Shown here piece after piece: positions 22,727 through 33,410 of a stretch of 64,000 nucleotides of DNA. The stretch's first letter is position 1, and each line of letters starts with the position of its first letter. A model generated the notes under the pieces. It made no database searches and was not told where the DNA came from. It saw nothing but the letters and a program-made list of their open reading frames with translations. The position numbers were made by a program, and so were the translations under genes. Origin of the DNA: Oleoguttula mirabilis (lineage: Eukaryota > Ascomycota > Dothideomycetes > Mycosphaerellales > Teratosphaeriaceae); assembly GCA_035135055.1 (NCBI GenBank), contig JAVFHQ010000005.1, positions 496,001 to 560,000 of the forward strand, given 5' to 3'.

Positions 22727-23452
22727 TCACTGCCTTTCAAAGCCGAACTTCCCCAGATCACCTGGCGCGTTACCGCCGCGCATGCGATCGGCGCTTGTGG
22801 TATCCATGTGCTCCCGCATAATACTTTCAGCCGTCTCCACACCACTTGGGCTGGCAAAGTTGCGCCGCGAGTCGGTCGTCGTGTCCATCGCACTCGGATC
22901 GTGCGTCATGCCGTCATACATCCTCGCATCGCGTTGCGTTGGTGTCGCGCCTTTGCCGCCTGGGCCGCTGGTTACGCTCTGCCTCGCTGGTGTCCTCGCG
23001 CCTTCGCCGAAGCCTACCAGGCTGCCTGTGCCCTCCTCGGACATGCCGCCGACGGAGGAGGTGTCCATGTCCATGTCCTGGCTCTCACTCATCTTGTCTG
23101 CATCGCCGGCTTCGCTGCCCGCCCATGTCGTGCGTGCGCCTACACTGCCAGTCGCAGACGCACTGCCGACGGTGCTGCGCTCGCGGCCAATGGCTGGGTT
23201 GCCTGACGCGTCGAAGTAGCTGTGCACTGGTTGTGAGTGTGGTGGCGCAGCAGCACCGGGTGTGAGATTTGTCGGTGTTGGATGGCGGGCCGTGGTCACA
23301 CGCTCAAGTCCAGCCAAGCGGGAGATGCGGTCTGCGCGCTCGGCGTCGAGTTGGTTGCTCAGGCCAGAAGAGGGTTGATGACCACCTTGGTGGTAGTGCG
23401 GGGTGTGGCCACGGTGGCCGTCTTTGATGGCGACGGTGGAGAGCTCGGACAT
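22727..23452 (-). CDS. conserved fungal disordered protein of unknown function
   Basis: A single exon encodes 241 residues. It has no enzyme motif and appears disordered throughout. Blocks that look constrained rather than random are the N-terminus MSELSTVAIKDGHRGHTPHY, DAERADRISRLAGLERV, the serine/threonine-rich RSTVGSASATGSVGARTTW, and an acidic methionine-rich stretch with SESQDMDMDTSSVGGMSEEG. The C-terminus ends GGNAPGDLGKFGFERQ. The strong bias to G/S/T with regularly placed acidic residues suggests a regulated adaptor or nuclear protein, but I cannot name a family. It converges on the AMSH-like gene with 264 bases between the stops. Confidence 0.6.
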   Translation of the reverse strand: MSELSTVAIKDGHRGHTPHYHQGGHQPSSGLSNQLDAERADRISRLAGLERVTTARHPTPTNLTPGAAAPPHSQPVHSYFDASGNPAIGRERSTVGSASATGSVGARTTWAGSEAGDADKMSESQDMDMDTSSVGGMSEEGTGSLVGFGEGARTPARQSVTSGPGGKGATPTQRDARMYDGMTHDPSAMDTTTDSRRNFASPSGVETAESIMREHMDTTSADRMRGGNAPGDLGKFGFERQ

Positions 23453-25310
23453 AGAGGTGGTGGTAGAGTTGGGCGTGCCACTTCGCGATCTGCTTGGTAA
23501 GTATTACTGGCTTTGTTTGACGTGGGGTCTTGGGTGGTGCTTACGGTATGTCGGACGGAGTGACCGGGTCTGACGGCGGCGGTGGGAGGTTGATGAGAGT
23601 AGGTGCATGCGACATCTTGTTGCTTATGTCTGCAGTATCGGGGGCTAGGTTTGCAGGTGCTACGCGTGCGAGGGCGCTTTGGGAAAGCTTGTTGATAGTT
23701 GCTTGCTGCGCTGCTGTGTGGAGTTTGCGGTGATTGATTGTGTGGCACGATGCGATTGCGACGCTTTGGTCAGTGTAGGATACTGGTACGCGATGGGTCT
23801 TTCGCTGCGATTGTTGTCGAAAGGTACACCAATGATGGGAAGCAGCAGAGCGTGTGGTTCGAAGAAAGTGTCAAAGGAGCTCCGTGGGGTACTCCACTGA
23901 CGTACCAGCGGCACTTCCCGTACCCCAGGTCCCTGCAGCCTTAGCCGTTTCATGAGTTGATCACATGCCAGCCACGCAGACCCCTGTTTCGGAAAGTTCT
24001 CGGGCAACGACCTCCATTGTTCACACACCACAACTGGCTGACCTGGCAACAGCAACATAAAGCTACAATGACTGAAGAATGCGAATGCCGCCCTCCACAT
24101 CCACTTCACCCTACCGGCTTCCAGTGGAGGGGGTCAAACGTTCTTGCTCCAGCACACCTAGGTATATGTCCAGACCCCATGCACTCATGGTACTTCCACC
24201 AACCCAACTATGGCAATATGAAGTCTATCGCTCAACGCTCAGTCGACTATGAGCGCGGTAGAGCGGGATGTAACCCTGTGTGTGTCAGTCCTATCGGCAG
24301 TGTCTGGCGGCATCGAGCGGACATGAGCCACTGTATTGCCCACCATGTACCCGAGCACTGCAGGAGATGGATTCATTGGCCAGAGTGACGATACGAGCAG
24401 ATGTGGTCTATCTCTGCTCGTGTTGTGTTTGCATTGAGCCACTATATTGCCTACACGTTGTCGAACCCGAGCGAGTCGTACTCACCAAGGGACATCAACT
24501 CTGTCATCGAAGGCGGACGGCCAGCCTCGAGGTTACCGTATACCTGTATTGAGAGTACCTTATGTATCGTAGCTCGTAGGACAACCTCATGCGGCCGTAA
24601 GACGAAAGTTAACCAGGCGTCAATCATGCTGCCCGGTCAAACCCAAGGACCACTGGCCACACAGCCAGAGACGAGCAACCTGCAGCCACCGTCATGACCG
24701 CTTCACCAGTCGGTATCACAGTCGTCAATGTCCAACGGATTCTCTCGCATGCTACGGGTGTCAGCGTGCGATTCGCTGTATTATCGAGGTTCGGGTATTT
24801 ACCCTCCCTCAGCGATCTTCGAGTTGTTTTTGAGCCGATTCATGGCCCGATCCGTCCCTTTGCCGGCCCGTTGTTGCCTTGCATTGGCACAGGTGAGCTA
24901 AATACTGCCCTCGTCGGCGTGGAATCATTGGGTTCTTGCTTGATCGCAATAGTACCGCCCGAGCCGGCAAGCTAAACCTCCGGTCTCAACGCCGGATTGG
25001 AGTCACTGTCATGGATATCGCGCTGTGTCCGCTTCTGGCCTCGATTAGGGCTCGCTGGTGAGAGGGAGCCCGTGGCAAACGCGCGTTATTCGTAATTGTC
25101 ACCATCACGTTGCAACAGCGCAAGCGGCTTGGAGTCCTGGTCGGGTTGCTGTCCAGGACAGATAGAGTGGCATGGTGGACTAACTTGGGGGTTCTGAGGT
25201 GAGCGGTACACACTGCTCCCCTCAAGGCCTGGACGGGAATCACCATCACTCTCGGAAATATCGGAGCTGCTGGACGGTGTCGGCGCATGCAGGAGTCTGA
25301 TGTTGTCAGG
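23453..25310. other. gene-poor stretch, no gene recognised
   Basis: The right flank of the previous gene should hold its promoter (about 23453-23750). The rest has only short overlapping open frames. An imperfect direct repeat is visible, GAGCCACTGTATTGCC at 24326-24341 and GAGCCACTATATTGCC at 24436-24451, differing by a G-to-A transition. No transposon ends were recognised. Confidence 0.4.
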
Positions 25311-25874
25311 CTAGATCCCCTGCTGCGTCGATGCAGTCTGCGGAAGTTCAAGTGAATTGGTCGTGGATGTGGCGGGTGTCAGGCCTCCCTCGGATGACTC
25401 ATGACTCGGAGTAGCCTTAACTGGCCCTGGTGCCTCCCAGTCTTCGGCAAGGGTCCCTGGCGGATAGCGCCCGTGGAACACGCTTGGAGTCCTGCACCCA
25501 CACGGGCGTGTACTCCATGAAAAGGGAAAAACTTCTTGCAAGTTGGCTTGGCTTGGCCAGTCGTGCGAATACAGGCAGCCGAGGTATGTATTGATGTAAA
25601 TGCAATGCCCTTTCATCACGAAGTACGTGCAAAAGGGTTTGGAGACCTGGCCTTGTCGCAAGGCTGGCTCAACTGGGATCGCTCGCCACTGAGCGGCGCT
25701 TGGGAGTGACGGGAGCGTGTTGATGATACCATCAATCTTCTGTTGTGCCAAGAACGTGCTCAAGGATGCCGTAGTGCGTTTGACAGCGTTGGTAGCTTGG
25801 CCGGGACGATTCGCTTGGCCGGGACGATTCAGGCCGTTCAGCTCGCGTGTATGGTCGTTTGGCCTTGCATATTG
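25311..25874 (-). CDS. CCCH-type zinc-finger exon or gene fragment
   Basis: An open frame of 188 codons on the minus strand ends at 25311 but has no ATG in a convincing position, and an in-frame TAG sits just upstream at 25875-25877. It therefore reads as a 3' exon or a remnant. It contains the finger at 25563-25631: CTYFVMKGHC, then eight residues, a cysteine, LYS and a histidine (C-x8-C-x8-C-x3-H), followed by DWPSQANLQEV. That resembles the fungal RNA-binding CCCH family with GC-LYKH-MP wording. The preceding block (DGIINTLPSLPSAAQWRAIP) also looks protein-like. A CAG/TAG acceptor at 25875 would suit an upstream exon, but I could not identify the matching donor. Intact gene versus relic is unresolved. 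Confidence 0.35.
   Translation of the reverse strand, partial: QYARPNDHTRELNGLNRPGQANRPGQATNAVKRTTASLSTFLAQQKIDGIINTLPSLPSAAQWRAIPVEPALRQGQVSKPFCTYFVMKGHCIYINTYLGCLYSHDWPSQANLQEVFPFSWSTRPCGCRTPSVFHGRYPPGTLAEDWEAPGPVKATPSHESSEGGLTPATSTTNSLELPQTASTQQGI
25796..25830 (+). repeat. 18-base tandem duplication
   Basis: The unit CTTGGCCGGGACGATTCG occurs twice in direct succession (25796-25813 and 25814-25830, the second copy differing only at its last base). It lies within the CCCH candidate frame, where it would encode a repeated RPGQAN. Confidence 0.85.
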
Positions 25875-27588
25875 CTACTGACGCTGATCGCTTCGACGAA
25901 GCAAATGCCCACGATTCGTGGTCTCGTCCATGTTGTGAGACGAGTTACTGGCAGCTGGTGCAAACTGCTTGTGATCCGTCAGACCTCTCGTCTGCTGGGC
26001 AGAACCTCAGAGGGATAACCGATGATCGATGGCAGTTGGGAACGCTCGAAGATGATGGCTGCAGCCACGTTGTTCGGCGTCAATGCCGCGAGTTGCTTTG
26101 ACGGATTGAGTACCGGGGTATCCCAGTCCCCCACTTCCTTTAAGGACCATCCCATGCATGAGTTGGTTGGAGTACAAATCGCGGAGTAGGTATGCCTTGG
26201 GCGATACGCCAGGCCAGGATTGCTCGATCTGGCTTCGCAAGCCACTGCGCCTAGCTCGTGTTTCTGGACGAAGCTGTCGGAACAGAGCACCAGGGCCGGA
26301 TCGTGGCATTGCCTCTGCATGAAGAGACATGTCCCTCATCATGTGCGTGACTTGGCCGGCTGTTAGACTGACCGCTGGCGTGGACGGTTGGTACTCGGCG
26401 TCCTCGCTTTTCGTGACTGACGTCGTCTTCACTATCGTTGGTCTCTTCTTCTGAGTCGATCGAGTGCTCACGGAGTGAACCTCGCGGTGCTGTCGCCGCA
26501 TCTTCCGTTGCGTCAAGGCGGGATTCCAGAGCATCCAGTAGTCGCTCTCCCCCGGTAGCCGCAGGTTCGCGGGGCTCGGGTGTACCGATGTCGTTGGTCG
26601 TTGGTCCTGTCGTTTTGCCACGTGCGGCTATGGCCTCCAGTGATTTGGCCTCCAGTGGTCAGGGTAGAGTCGTTCCATCTTGTGGAGCGCACGCTTCCCA
26701 ACATGAGTGGGAGCCTGGAAGGCTCTAGAGGCGATGTGAAAGGCAGAGAAGTAAAGGCACAAGTGAGCTCAGGCGACGGGCAAACGATCTTCCAAGTCTT
26801 GGGTTTGTGGGCGAAGGATACAGCACGGAAACAACGGTACCAGGTGGCCAGGTTCTGCAAGAGAAGAGATGGCTCGCGACCGACCCTGGTGCGGCCTTCC
26901 GATATACCAGCCGTAGGTGCGAAGTGTCAAAGGCGAGCCTCACAGGGGACGAGTCTCGCTGGAGTCCTACAGTCTCGCGAAACCATGGCCACATGTTGAG
27001 GCCGCCGGTCAGGAGAGACCTGAGCGGACCACACCTGATGTTTCTTAAGCCCTGTATTCAGCTACCCGAACCTCTATTTCCACGTCGGCGACGTGCGGTT
27101 CTGACGCAACGTAATAACTAGCACACTGACTGGGCCCGTGTGATGAGCCGCGCATCAGCACCACCAGAGCATTCTGCGAGCACCGGCTCTGACAATCCAC
27201 TGTGGAAGCATGGACATGCCGTCCGATCACTGCGGCACAGATACTCCTAGCTTTCGCAGAAGGCGGCGCCAAATGGCGCGTGGTCGCTGATGGTGGCGTG
27301 ACTTGTGCTCTTCGCAGACGACACCACCAATGCAGCGCCCGCGACTCATGGTTCTACGCGCTTCTTGATGGGCGAACTTCCGAACCACATTAACCATTGC
27401 CCCGGCCTGCGCCCTCAATCCACTCCCACACCGAAATTGGCAGTGGCGCCCACAGGCATGCATCAGCATACCGCAGTACTCATTCAGACATTACATCACA
27501 CGTCACACATACCACATTTCATCCACCAGCCTCCCACTCACGCCAGCGCCTTACCCAGGTCCATCCTTCCGTTCCTCGCCGCTATGCG
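25875..27588. other. gene-poor stretch with unassigned open frames
   Basis: A minus-strand open frame of about 205 codons covers 26007-26621 but has no ATG at its beginning. Overlapping frames at 25979-26320 and 26513-26860 look about equally protein-like. These may be 5' exons of the CCCH candidate or decayed coding sequence. A 15-base unit (GGCCTCCAGTGATTT) is tandemly repeated at 26632-26658, with the second copy incomplete. I could not build a consistent gene model. Confidence 0.3.
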
Positions 27589-30500
27589 CTACGCGAAATA
27601 CCTCGGCTCGTCAAAGACATGATACCGATGGCCCCGGACCCCCTGGCCCTTGAACAGCGCCGGAAACCGCAGGTCCTGCGGCACCAGCTCCTCCGCCACA
27701 TGCTCGCCCGTGCCCTCGGGCTGTCCGACCGCGAACTTGGCGACCTGTGTACAAGATAACCTTGTCAGCATCCGCATAACAAAGCTTCGAGATGCAGCTC
27801 GTTGCTACTGACGCGCTTCGCCGCCTCGCGATATGTGGAGGGAGTGAGTGAGTGAGTGGGTGAGGGAGTGAGTGAAAGACTGACCTGCAGCTCCGTATCC
27901 GTCACCGTGCCGCGACTAATCCGCGCATACCCCACCTTCCGCAACCCCTTGTACAGAATGTACTCGCACCACCGATCCCAATCCGTCGCATCCACATCCT
28001 TCATCCCGCTCCTCTCACCCACGTACGTATTGTAATTCCCCTCCCCCGGCGTCACCACCAGATAACTCAGCAGAATACTCGGCCGCGTACTCCGTCCCAT
28101 GAGCTCGGACAAGTACGCCGTCTGCAGTCGCCGATCCTCCGCATCCTCCTCCTGCCCGGAGTGGAACACGAAGACGTCGACCAGCGTCCCATACGCATCG
28201 ATCGTGGCGTGGATCGCCGGCGCCAGCTCGCCCACGGGAGACGGGAGCAGATGGTGCGTCGAGTTGACAATGGGGAATTTGGACAGCAGCGCGGCGCCCC
28301 AGGTGTGCTTGTTGGGCCCGGGCCCGTAGTCGACCCACATGCCCAGCGACTCGGCCAGGTACTGCGTCGTGTCGCGGTTGCCCATGATGATGCGCTGCAG
28401 ATCGCTCTCCAGCAAGCCGACGAGGTCGAGTTCGCTTTCGCGCAGCAGCTGCTCGATGCGGCGTTCCGAGGACCACATGTCGTTGTCGATGCTGAAGTGG
28501 ATCGTCCAGATGCCCGCGGTGATGAGTTGGCTGTCTTTGTGGTAGGGCTCGTAGTTGTAGGCCGGGAAGCGGAGGTAGGCGATGCTGGCCGAGAGCAGTT
28601 GCAGGAGGAGGAGGATGTAGATGTAGTAGCTCCGTTGCCGCCGCGCTGCAGGGTTGGCCGGTGGCTGGAAGGTTTTCTGCTTGGCGGGAGCGCCGTGGTT
28701 CTGCAGCGTGCTGAAGACGCCGCAGCCGATGAGGATCATTGCTGTAGCCATTACCCAGTCGGTGCGCTCGCGCACCATCGGGCCTCCGGGCACGAAAGCG
28801 TACGCGACGACCCAGACGTTGAAGAGCACCACCAGGTTGTATACGAAGAACGTCAGAAAGAACGTCCGGCCCGGTGGGAAGCGGACGGCATTGCTAATCA
28901 GCACCGGCGCGACGGCGCACAGATAGAACGTCAGAGCCAGGGCTCCGTAATAACCATTCCAGTTGCTGAAACCCGTTAGCACCGCGGCACCCACAGAGCC
29001 AATGCCAAAGGCGCTCCAGCTGCGCGCAATGTTAGGGTAGAACAGGCCGGACACGAGACCAGCGCCCATGGTGAAGATTGTCCATGCGCCATGGGGCACA
29101 GCAAGGGGACCGCGGACCGGGTAACCTTCCCAGACCCAGAGGATGATGGTACTCGAATCCGACAGCAACGTGTGCAGCGCGAAGAACAAGCCGGCCAGAC
29201 CCAAGCCAGCCAACGCGGAGCTGCCTTTCGGCTTCTCGACACGCTGCTGCTGCATGGTGTCCGCCATCTGCGGGCGCCGGTAGAAGGCCCAGCCGATCGA
29301 CACGACGAAGAAGAAGATGCCGGTCTTGTTCCACCCGCCATTCTCGGCATTCATGACCGGCCACATCGGATTGTTCGTCCAGAACGCGAACTTGGCGATA
29401 CTGCTCGCGATCAAGCCTATCACCCATGCGGAGATCCGGGCCTCCAACTTCTTCGGATCGCCGCGGTCTCGGTACCAGGTCGCCGTCCAGCCCAGACAGC
29501 CTTCCCAGACGGCGAAGCTGACGGCTCCCAAACGGGACTCGGGTGACTTGACCAGGTAGGCGAGCAGGCCCGCGAGACCCATGGTCAAGTGATTGAAGGG
29601 CAGGAACTTGGTGATCAGGCGGCGAAGTGGCGGAATTCCCAGTAAGAAGGGTGAGATGGTGGAGAGGACCGCAACCTCGAAGCCGGAGATGCCCATGTGC
29701 CAGAGCGGGAAGTACCAGACGACGAGGCCTAGTGAGGTTAGGACAGACCAGAAAGTGAACTGTCACTGCTGTTAGCGCAGGCCTTGTTGGAGGAGACTGC
29801 AGACTTACGCCGATGTACACATCTGCGACCGCATCTAGCATCTCATGCCAGTGAAACTTGGCATTGAAGACTTGCCCGATAGGCTTGTCTTTCTGTTTTT
29901 CGAGTATTGCATCTTGGACGCGTCGCTTGTTGCTACGACCGAACGTCTGTCAGCCCGTTTTCCACGTGCATGGGCGGTCATCGATACGGCGTACCCTCTA
30001 CTTCGGCAGCCAGTGCACGTACCCTCTGCTTAGACCTTTGGTATCTTTCACAATGACCTCGAAGGTGCTGAAGTCGAGGGCGGTGACGGCGTCGAAGGCG
30101 ACATCAAGCAGGACCAAGGCCCATTCGAAGAAGGCGTAGATCGTGTAGGCTCGGGTCCCGTCAGCGGAACTGATCGATCAATGGGATTCGGCTTTGCCTT
30201 ACCTCCCGGCACGCGATGCACCTTGTGCTGTATGAAGAAGTAGACCAACGGCACCAACGTCCCAAAGAAGGCAGCCGCCAGGTACTTGCGATACTTGACC
30301 GTCGTCGGATTCGGTGGACTCAGCAACAGACATCCGATCGTCCACGGCAGTGTGGCGACCAGGTACGAGATCATGAAGATGTCGTGCCAGTCATGGTCGT
30401 CCGTGCTCGTCACATATGTCCAGCCGCCGCACGTCAACGTCCGCAACACACCCACGCCCGCGAGCCATTTCGCCCCGCTCTCGCCCTTGCGGTTCACCAG

Positions 30501-30856
30501 GCAGTAGAACAGGCCGACCAGCAGGAAGCGCGGGCCCGAGCAGAGGGCGATGAAGAGCTGGAAGACGGAGCGCTCCGGGTAGCGGTCGCCGATCGTTGCG
30601 CTGACGGAGGGGAACCACTCGACGGGGTAGCCGAAGTGCTCGTTCTGCACGATCTTGTGGTAGTGCAGCGACACGCCGACGATCAAGGCGCCGAGGAAGG
30701 CGGCGTAGGCGGTAAGGGTGTGGATGTGCGCGATCCACTGGCCGGGTATCTATCGCGTGGGCGCGCGTGTCAGCTTGCGTACGCTCGCTGGGGTCGTGGA
30801 TGCGCTTGACGACGTACGACTGCAATGACGTCGCCGTCGCGGTGCTTGGGGGGCAT
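27589..30856 (-). CDS. CWH43: Cwh43 homologue (GPI-anchor lipid remodelling protein)
   Basis: In yeast Cwh43 replaces the diacylglycerol of GPI anchors with ceramide in the secretory pathway. Six exons fit: 30818-30856, 30203-30749, 30023-30149, 29809-29932, 27885-29759 and 27589-27744, giving 955 residues, almost exactly the yeast length. The N-terminal Frag1/DRAM-like membrane part begins IPGQWIAHIHTLTAYAAFLG. A second polytopic block follows (MGISGFEVAVLSTISPFLLG onward). The C-terminal endonuclease/exonuclease/phosphatase-like domain begins near GIWTIHFSIDNDMWSSERRI and includes DLVGLLESD and KHTWGAALLSKFPI, ending RGHRYHVFDEPRYFA. The last intron is long (140 bases) and holds a GAGT-type simple repeat. 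The 124-base exon 4 is set by CTGAC plus GTAG upstream of NKRRVQDAILEK. Confidence 0.92.
27841..27872 (+). repeat. GTGA/GAGT simple-sequence repeat inside a CWH43 intron
   Basis: A run of imperfect four-base units (GTGAGTGAGTGAGTGGGTGA and onward) occupies part of the 140-base intron at 27745-27884. It explains why this intron is more than twice as long as the others in the gene. Confidence 0.8.
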
Positions 30857-31192
30857 GCTGACTCCTGCCCGAGACGGCGGTACGCGGAGACTGTCCGGGT
30901 GAGGGAAAGGTGAGCTATCAACGCGACATTGTTGTTGACATTGAAAGGTGAGACCTACTACCATGTACCTACCTTATAAATCACTGCCGAGAGCTTCCGA
31001 GCCTTCCGGCAGACTCGAGTCCCGAGGGGCCGAGATGCGAACAGTAGCGCCCGCGTCCCGCTTCGATCCCGCGGAGCCGCAACGCGCATCTCAACTTGTC
31101 AAGTTTCTCGAAATCTTGCCCGAGAAATTCTGCACCAGCCATTATCCATTATCCATAGAGCAATAGAGTAGCGCAGCGCAAGATCAATCGCA
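30857..31192. promoter_or_regulatory. shared divergent promoter region, CWH43 and UTP6
   Basis: This 336-base stretch lies between two outward-facing start codons and must contain both promoters. No specific element was recognised. Confidence 0.45.
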
Positions 31193-32503
31193 ATGGCCGG
31201 CGCGAGCGACAAAGCCCGCTTCTACCTCGAGCAGCACGTCCCCGAGCTGCAAGAGTACGCGCGCAAGCAGATCTTCACGCGCGACGAAATCACCGCCATC
31301 GCCGCCAAACGCAGCGACTTCGAGCACATCCTCAACGCCCGCGGCTCCACGCCCGCCGACTACGCCCGCTATGCCACGTACGAGATGAACCTCGACAGCC
31401 TGCGCAAGAAGCGGTGCAAGCGCCTCGGCATCAAGGGCGCCAAGGGGTACAGCGGGCAGCGCACCGTCTTCTACGTGCTGGAGCGCGCGACGCGGAAGTT
31501 CCCGGGCGACCTGGGCCTGTGGATGCAGTACATCCGCTTTTGCCAGCGGGAGAAGGCGAGTAAGAAGCTGGCCAAGGTCATGACGGGCGTGCTGCGCTTG
31601 AAGCCGCGGGAGTGGGGCCTGTGGGTCGTGGCGGCCAAGTGGTATGCCGAGGAGCAGGGCGACATGAGCACGGCACGCAGCTACATGCAGCGCGGCTTGC
31701 GCTTTTGCAAGGATCAGAGGGAGTTGTGGGTGGAGTATTGCAAGCTGGAGATGGTGTACTTGGCGAAGCTGGCGGCGAGACGGAAGATTCTGGGCCTGGA
31801 CGAGGAGGTGCGGGAGGAGGGTGTGGAGGTGGCAGAGGACGAGAACATGATAAGCTTGCCGGTTGTAACGGCTGCCAACATCGACCCCGACGCGAGCAAG
31901 GGCGTCGAGGAAGTCAACGAGGAGACTCTGAAGCGGCTAGCGAACGCGCCTGCCTTCACCGGCGCCATACCCACCGTCATCTTCGACGCCGCCATGCAGC
32001 AGTTCAACGATAGCGCAGAGGTCGCCGAGATCTTCTTCGACCTCGTTGCCTCCTTCAACAACGTCCCGTCTGCGGCCAGGATACTGCAGCACATCTACAT
32101 CCACCTGCAAACCACAGCTTCCAACTCGGCCGAAGTAGTAATATGCGAAGCCCGCCTGCACCTCCTCGGCATCGACGCCCTCTCGCCAGACTTCCCCAGC
32201 GCACTCAGCAAGACTCTGGCCTCTGTCAAGGCCGGCCTCGCCTCTCTGCCGGAGAAAGCTCGGCCGGTATTGGCGGAGAAAGCCGTGCTCCTGCTGCTAC
32301 CCTACCTCGAGAAGCGCGAAGCGCTCGACGCAGATGTTGAGGTGGTGCTGGTTGCGAGCCTGAACCGGTACCTGCGCCAAGCAGCAGCTCCGAAGGCCAA
32401 GTCGAAGCTGGTCAAGGCTCTGGCGGTGAGTGCAGGCGCGGACGGCAGGCTTACGGGCGCGCAGATGGCGCTGCTCTACGACGAGAGTAAGAGCCAGGCA
32501 TGA
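31193..32503 (+). CDS. UTP6: U3 snoRNA-associated protein Utp6 (small-subunit processome)
   Basis: Utp6 belongs to the UTP-B module of the nucleolar SSU processome and is needed for 18S rRNA maturation. A single exon gives 436 residues, close to the family norm. The N-terminal Utp6 domain (ARFYLEQHVPELQEYARKQI, IAAKRSDFEHILNARGSTPA) leads into half-a-TPR (HAT) repeats: DYARYATYEMNLDSLRKKR, LWMQYIRFCQREKASKKL, LWVVAAKWYAEEQGDMSTAR and LWVEYCKLEMVYLAKLAARR. The C-terminal half is less conserved and helical. The ATG at 31193 has an adenine at -3 or close to it and no better upstream option. Confidence 0.93.
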   Translation: MAGASDKARFYLEQHVPELQEYARKQIFTRDEITAIAAKRSDFEHILNARGSTPADYARYATYEMNLDSLRKKRCKRLGIKGAKGYSGQRTVFYVLERATRKFPGDLGLWMQYIRFCQREKASKKLAKVMTGVLRLKPREWGLWVVAAKWYAEEQGDMSTARSYMQRGLRFCKDQRELWVEYCKLEMVYLAKLAARRKILGLDEEVREEGVEVAEDENMISLPVVTAANIDPDASKGVEEVNEETLKRLANAPAFTGAIPTVIFDAAMQQFNDSAEVAEIFFDLVASFNNVPSAARILQHIYIHLQTTASNSAEVVICEARLHLLGIDALSPDFPSALSKTLASVKAGLASLPEKARPVLAEKAVLLLLPYLEKREALDADVEVVLVASLNRYLRQAAAPKAKSKLVKALAVSAGADGRLTGAQMALLYDESKSQA

Positions 32504-33410
32504 TTAGGAAGCAACGATAACGACATATCGAGTGACGGCCATGACAGCCAGCTTCGTATGGCACCACGGATGACTGTGAATGAATCACGCCCTCCCGGGC
32601 CGTGAAGCTTGCGCTGCCTAGCTAGGTAGCCTTTGAGCAGCCTACCAACCCACCCTTTGATCGTCAAGCGCCACTGGCCCGAGCAACCCCCAAGCGAGTC
32701 GACACTGGTTCGCTGCAGCTTCTGTAGTCTGCAAGCACGCCCTTGCTCTTCACTCGCGACGTTATCAGTCGATCGTGGTGACGCCATGCTTGCCCACCAC
32801 GCGGTGCGGACACACCGCGCAGGCTGTTGCCAACCCGCCGCCGAACACTGCTTCCGCCCACTGCGCCGAGAACGAACCCACCGGAATAGACTCACAACTC
32901 ACAACGAATCTCTCGCCTGGGCCGTCCTGCGAGACACTTGGCCAGGCGGCTTACACACTGTCGGTCCAGACACGGAGTAGCCCACACCGTCGGCATTAGC
33001 GTGAGGGGCGTTTTGGCAAGGAGGAGGCGTGCTCTTCCTGCGCCTTTGTGGTGGGAGATGAGGACGAGGGTTGTGTTGGGAGCGCAGGAATGGAGGATGG
33101 TTCTGGTAATTGGGAAGGAAGGGGAGCGAATCGGGTAGAGTCCAAATTAGGCCCGATTTGGTATGCTTTGAATGGAGGGTTGAGAGTCCGGCATGGGCGC
33201 CGGACCAACCAAACAGGCAAACCGAGGATGATGGGAGCACCAACGGCCTTGGCGTGGTTCGCCATTCCACAGCCACGCTAAAGGATCCATGAAGCTCTCC
33301 CGCTGCCCATGGCTCGCCGGCCCTCTGTATCACAACCCGACCAGTATTGCCATCTAGCCTACCTTTCCTCCTGAAAACCACCCTCGACCGCTTCCCGCTC
33401 CATTGATTCC
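32504..33410. other. intergenic region between convergent genes
   Basis: Two genes end towards this 907-base stretch, so no promoter is required. It is unusually long for a convergent gap in this part of the window. Short open frames exist on both strands without recognisable features. Confidence 0.4.

Noticed and set aside
23850..23870. tRNA B-box-like GGTTCGAAGAA
   Set aside because: The flanks do not form a T-arm and there is no A-box at suitable distance; no convincing tRNA was found in the window.
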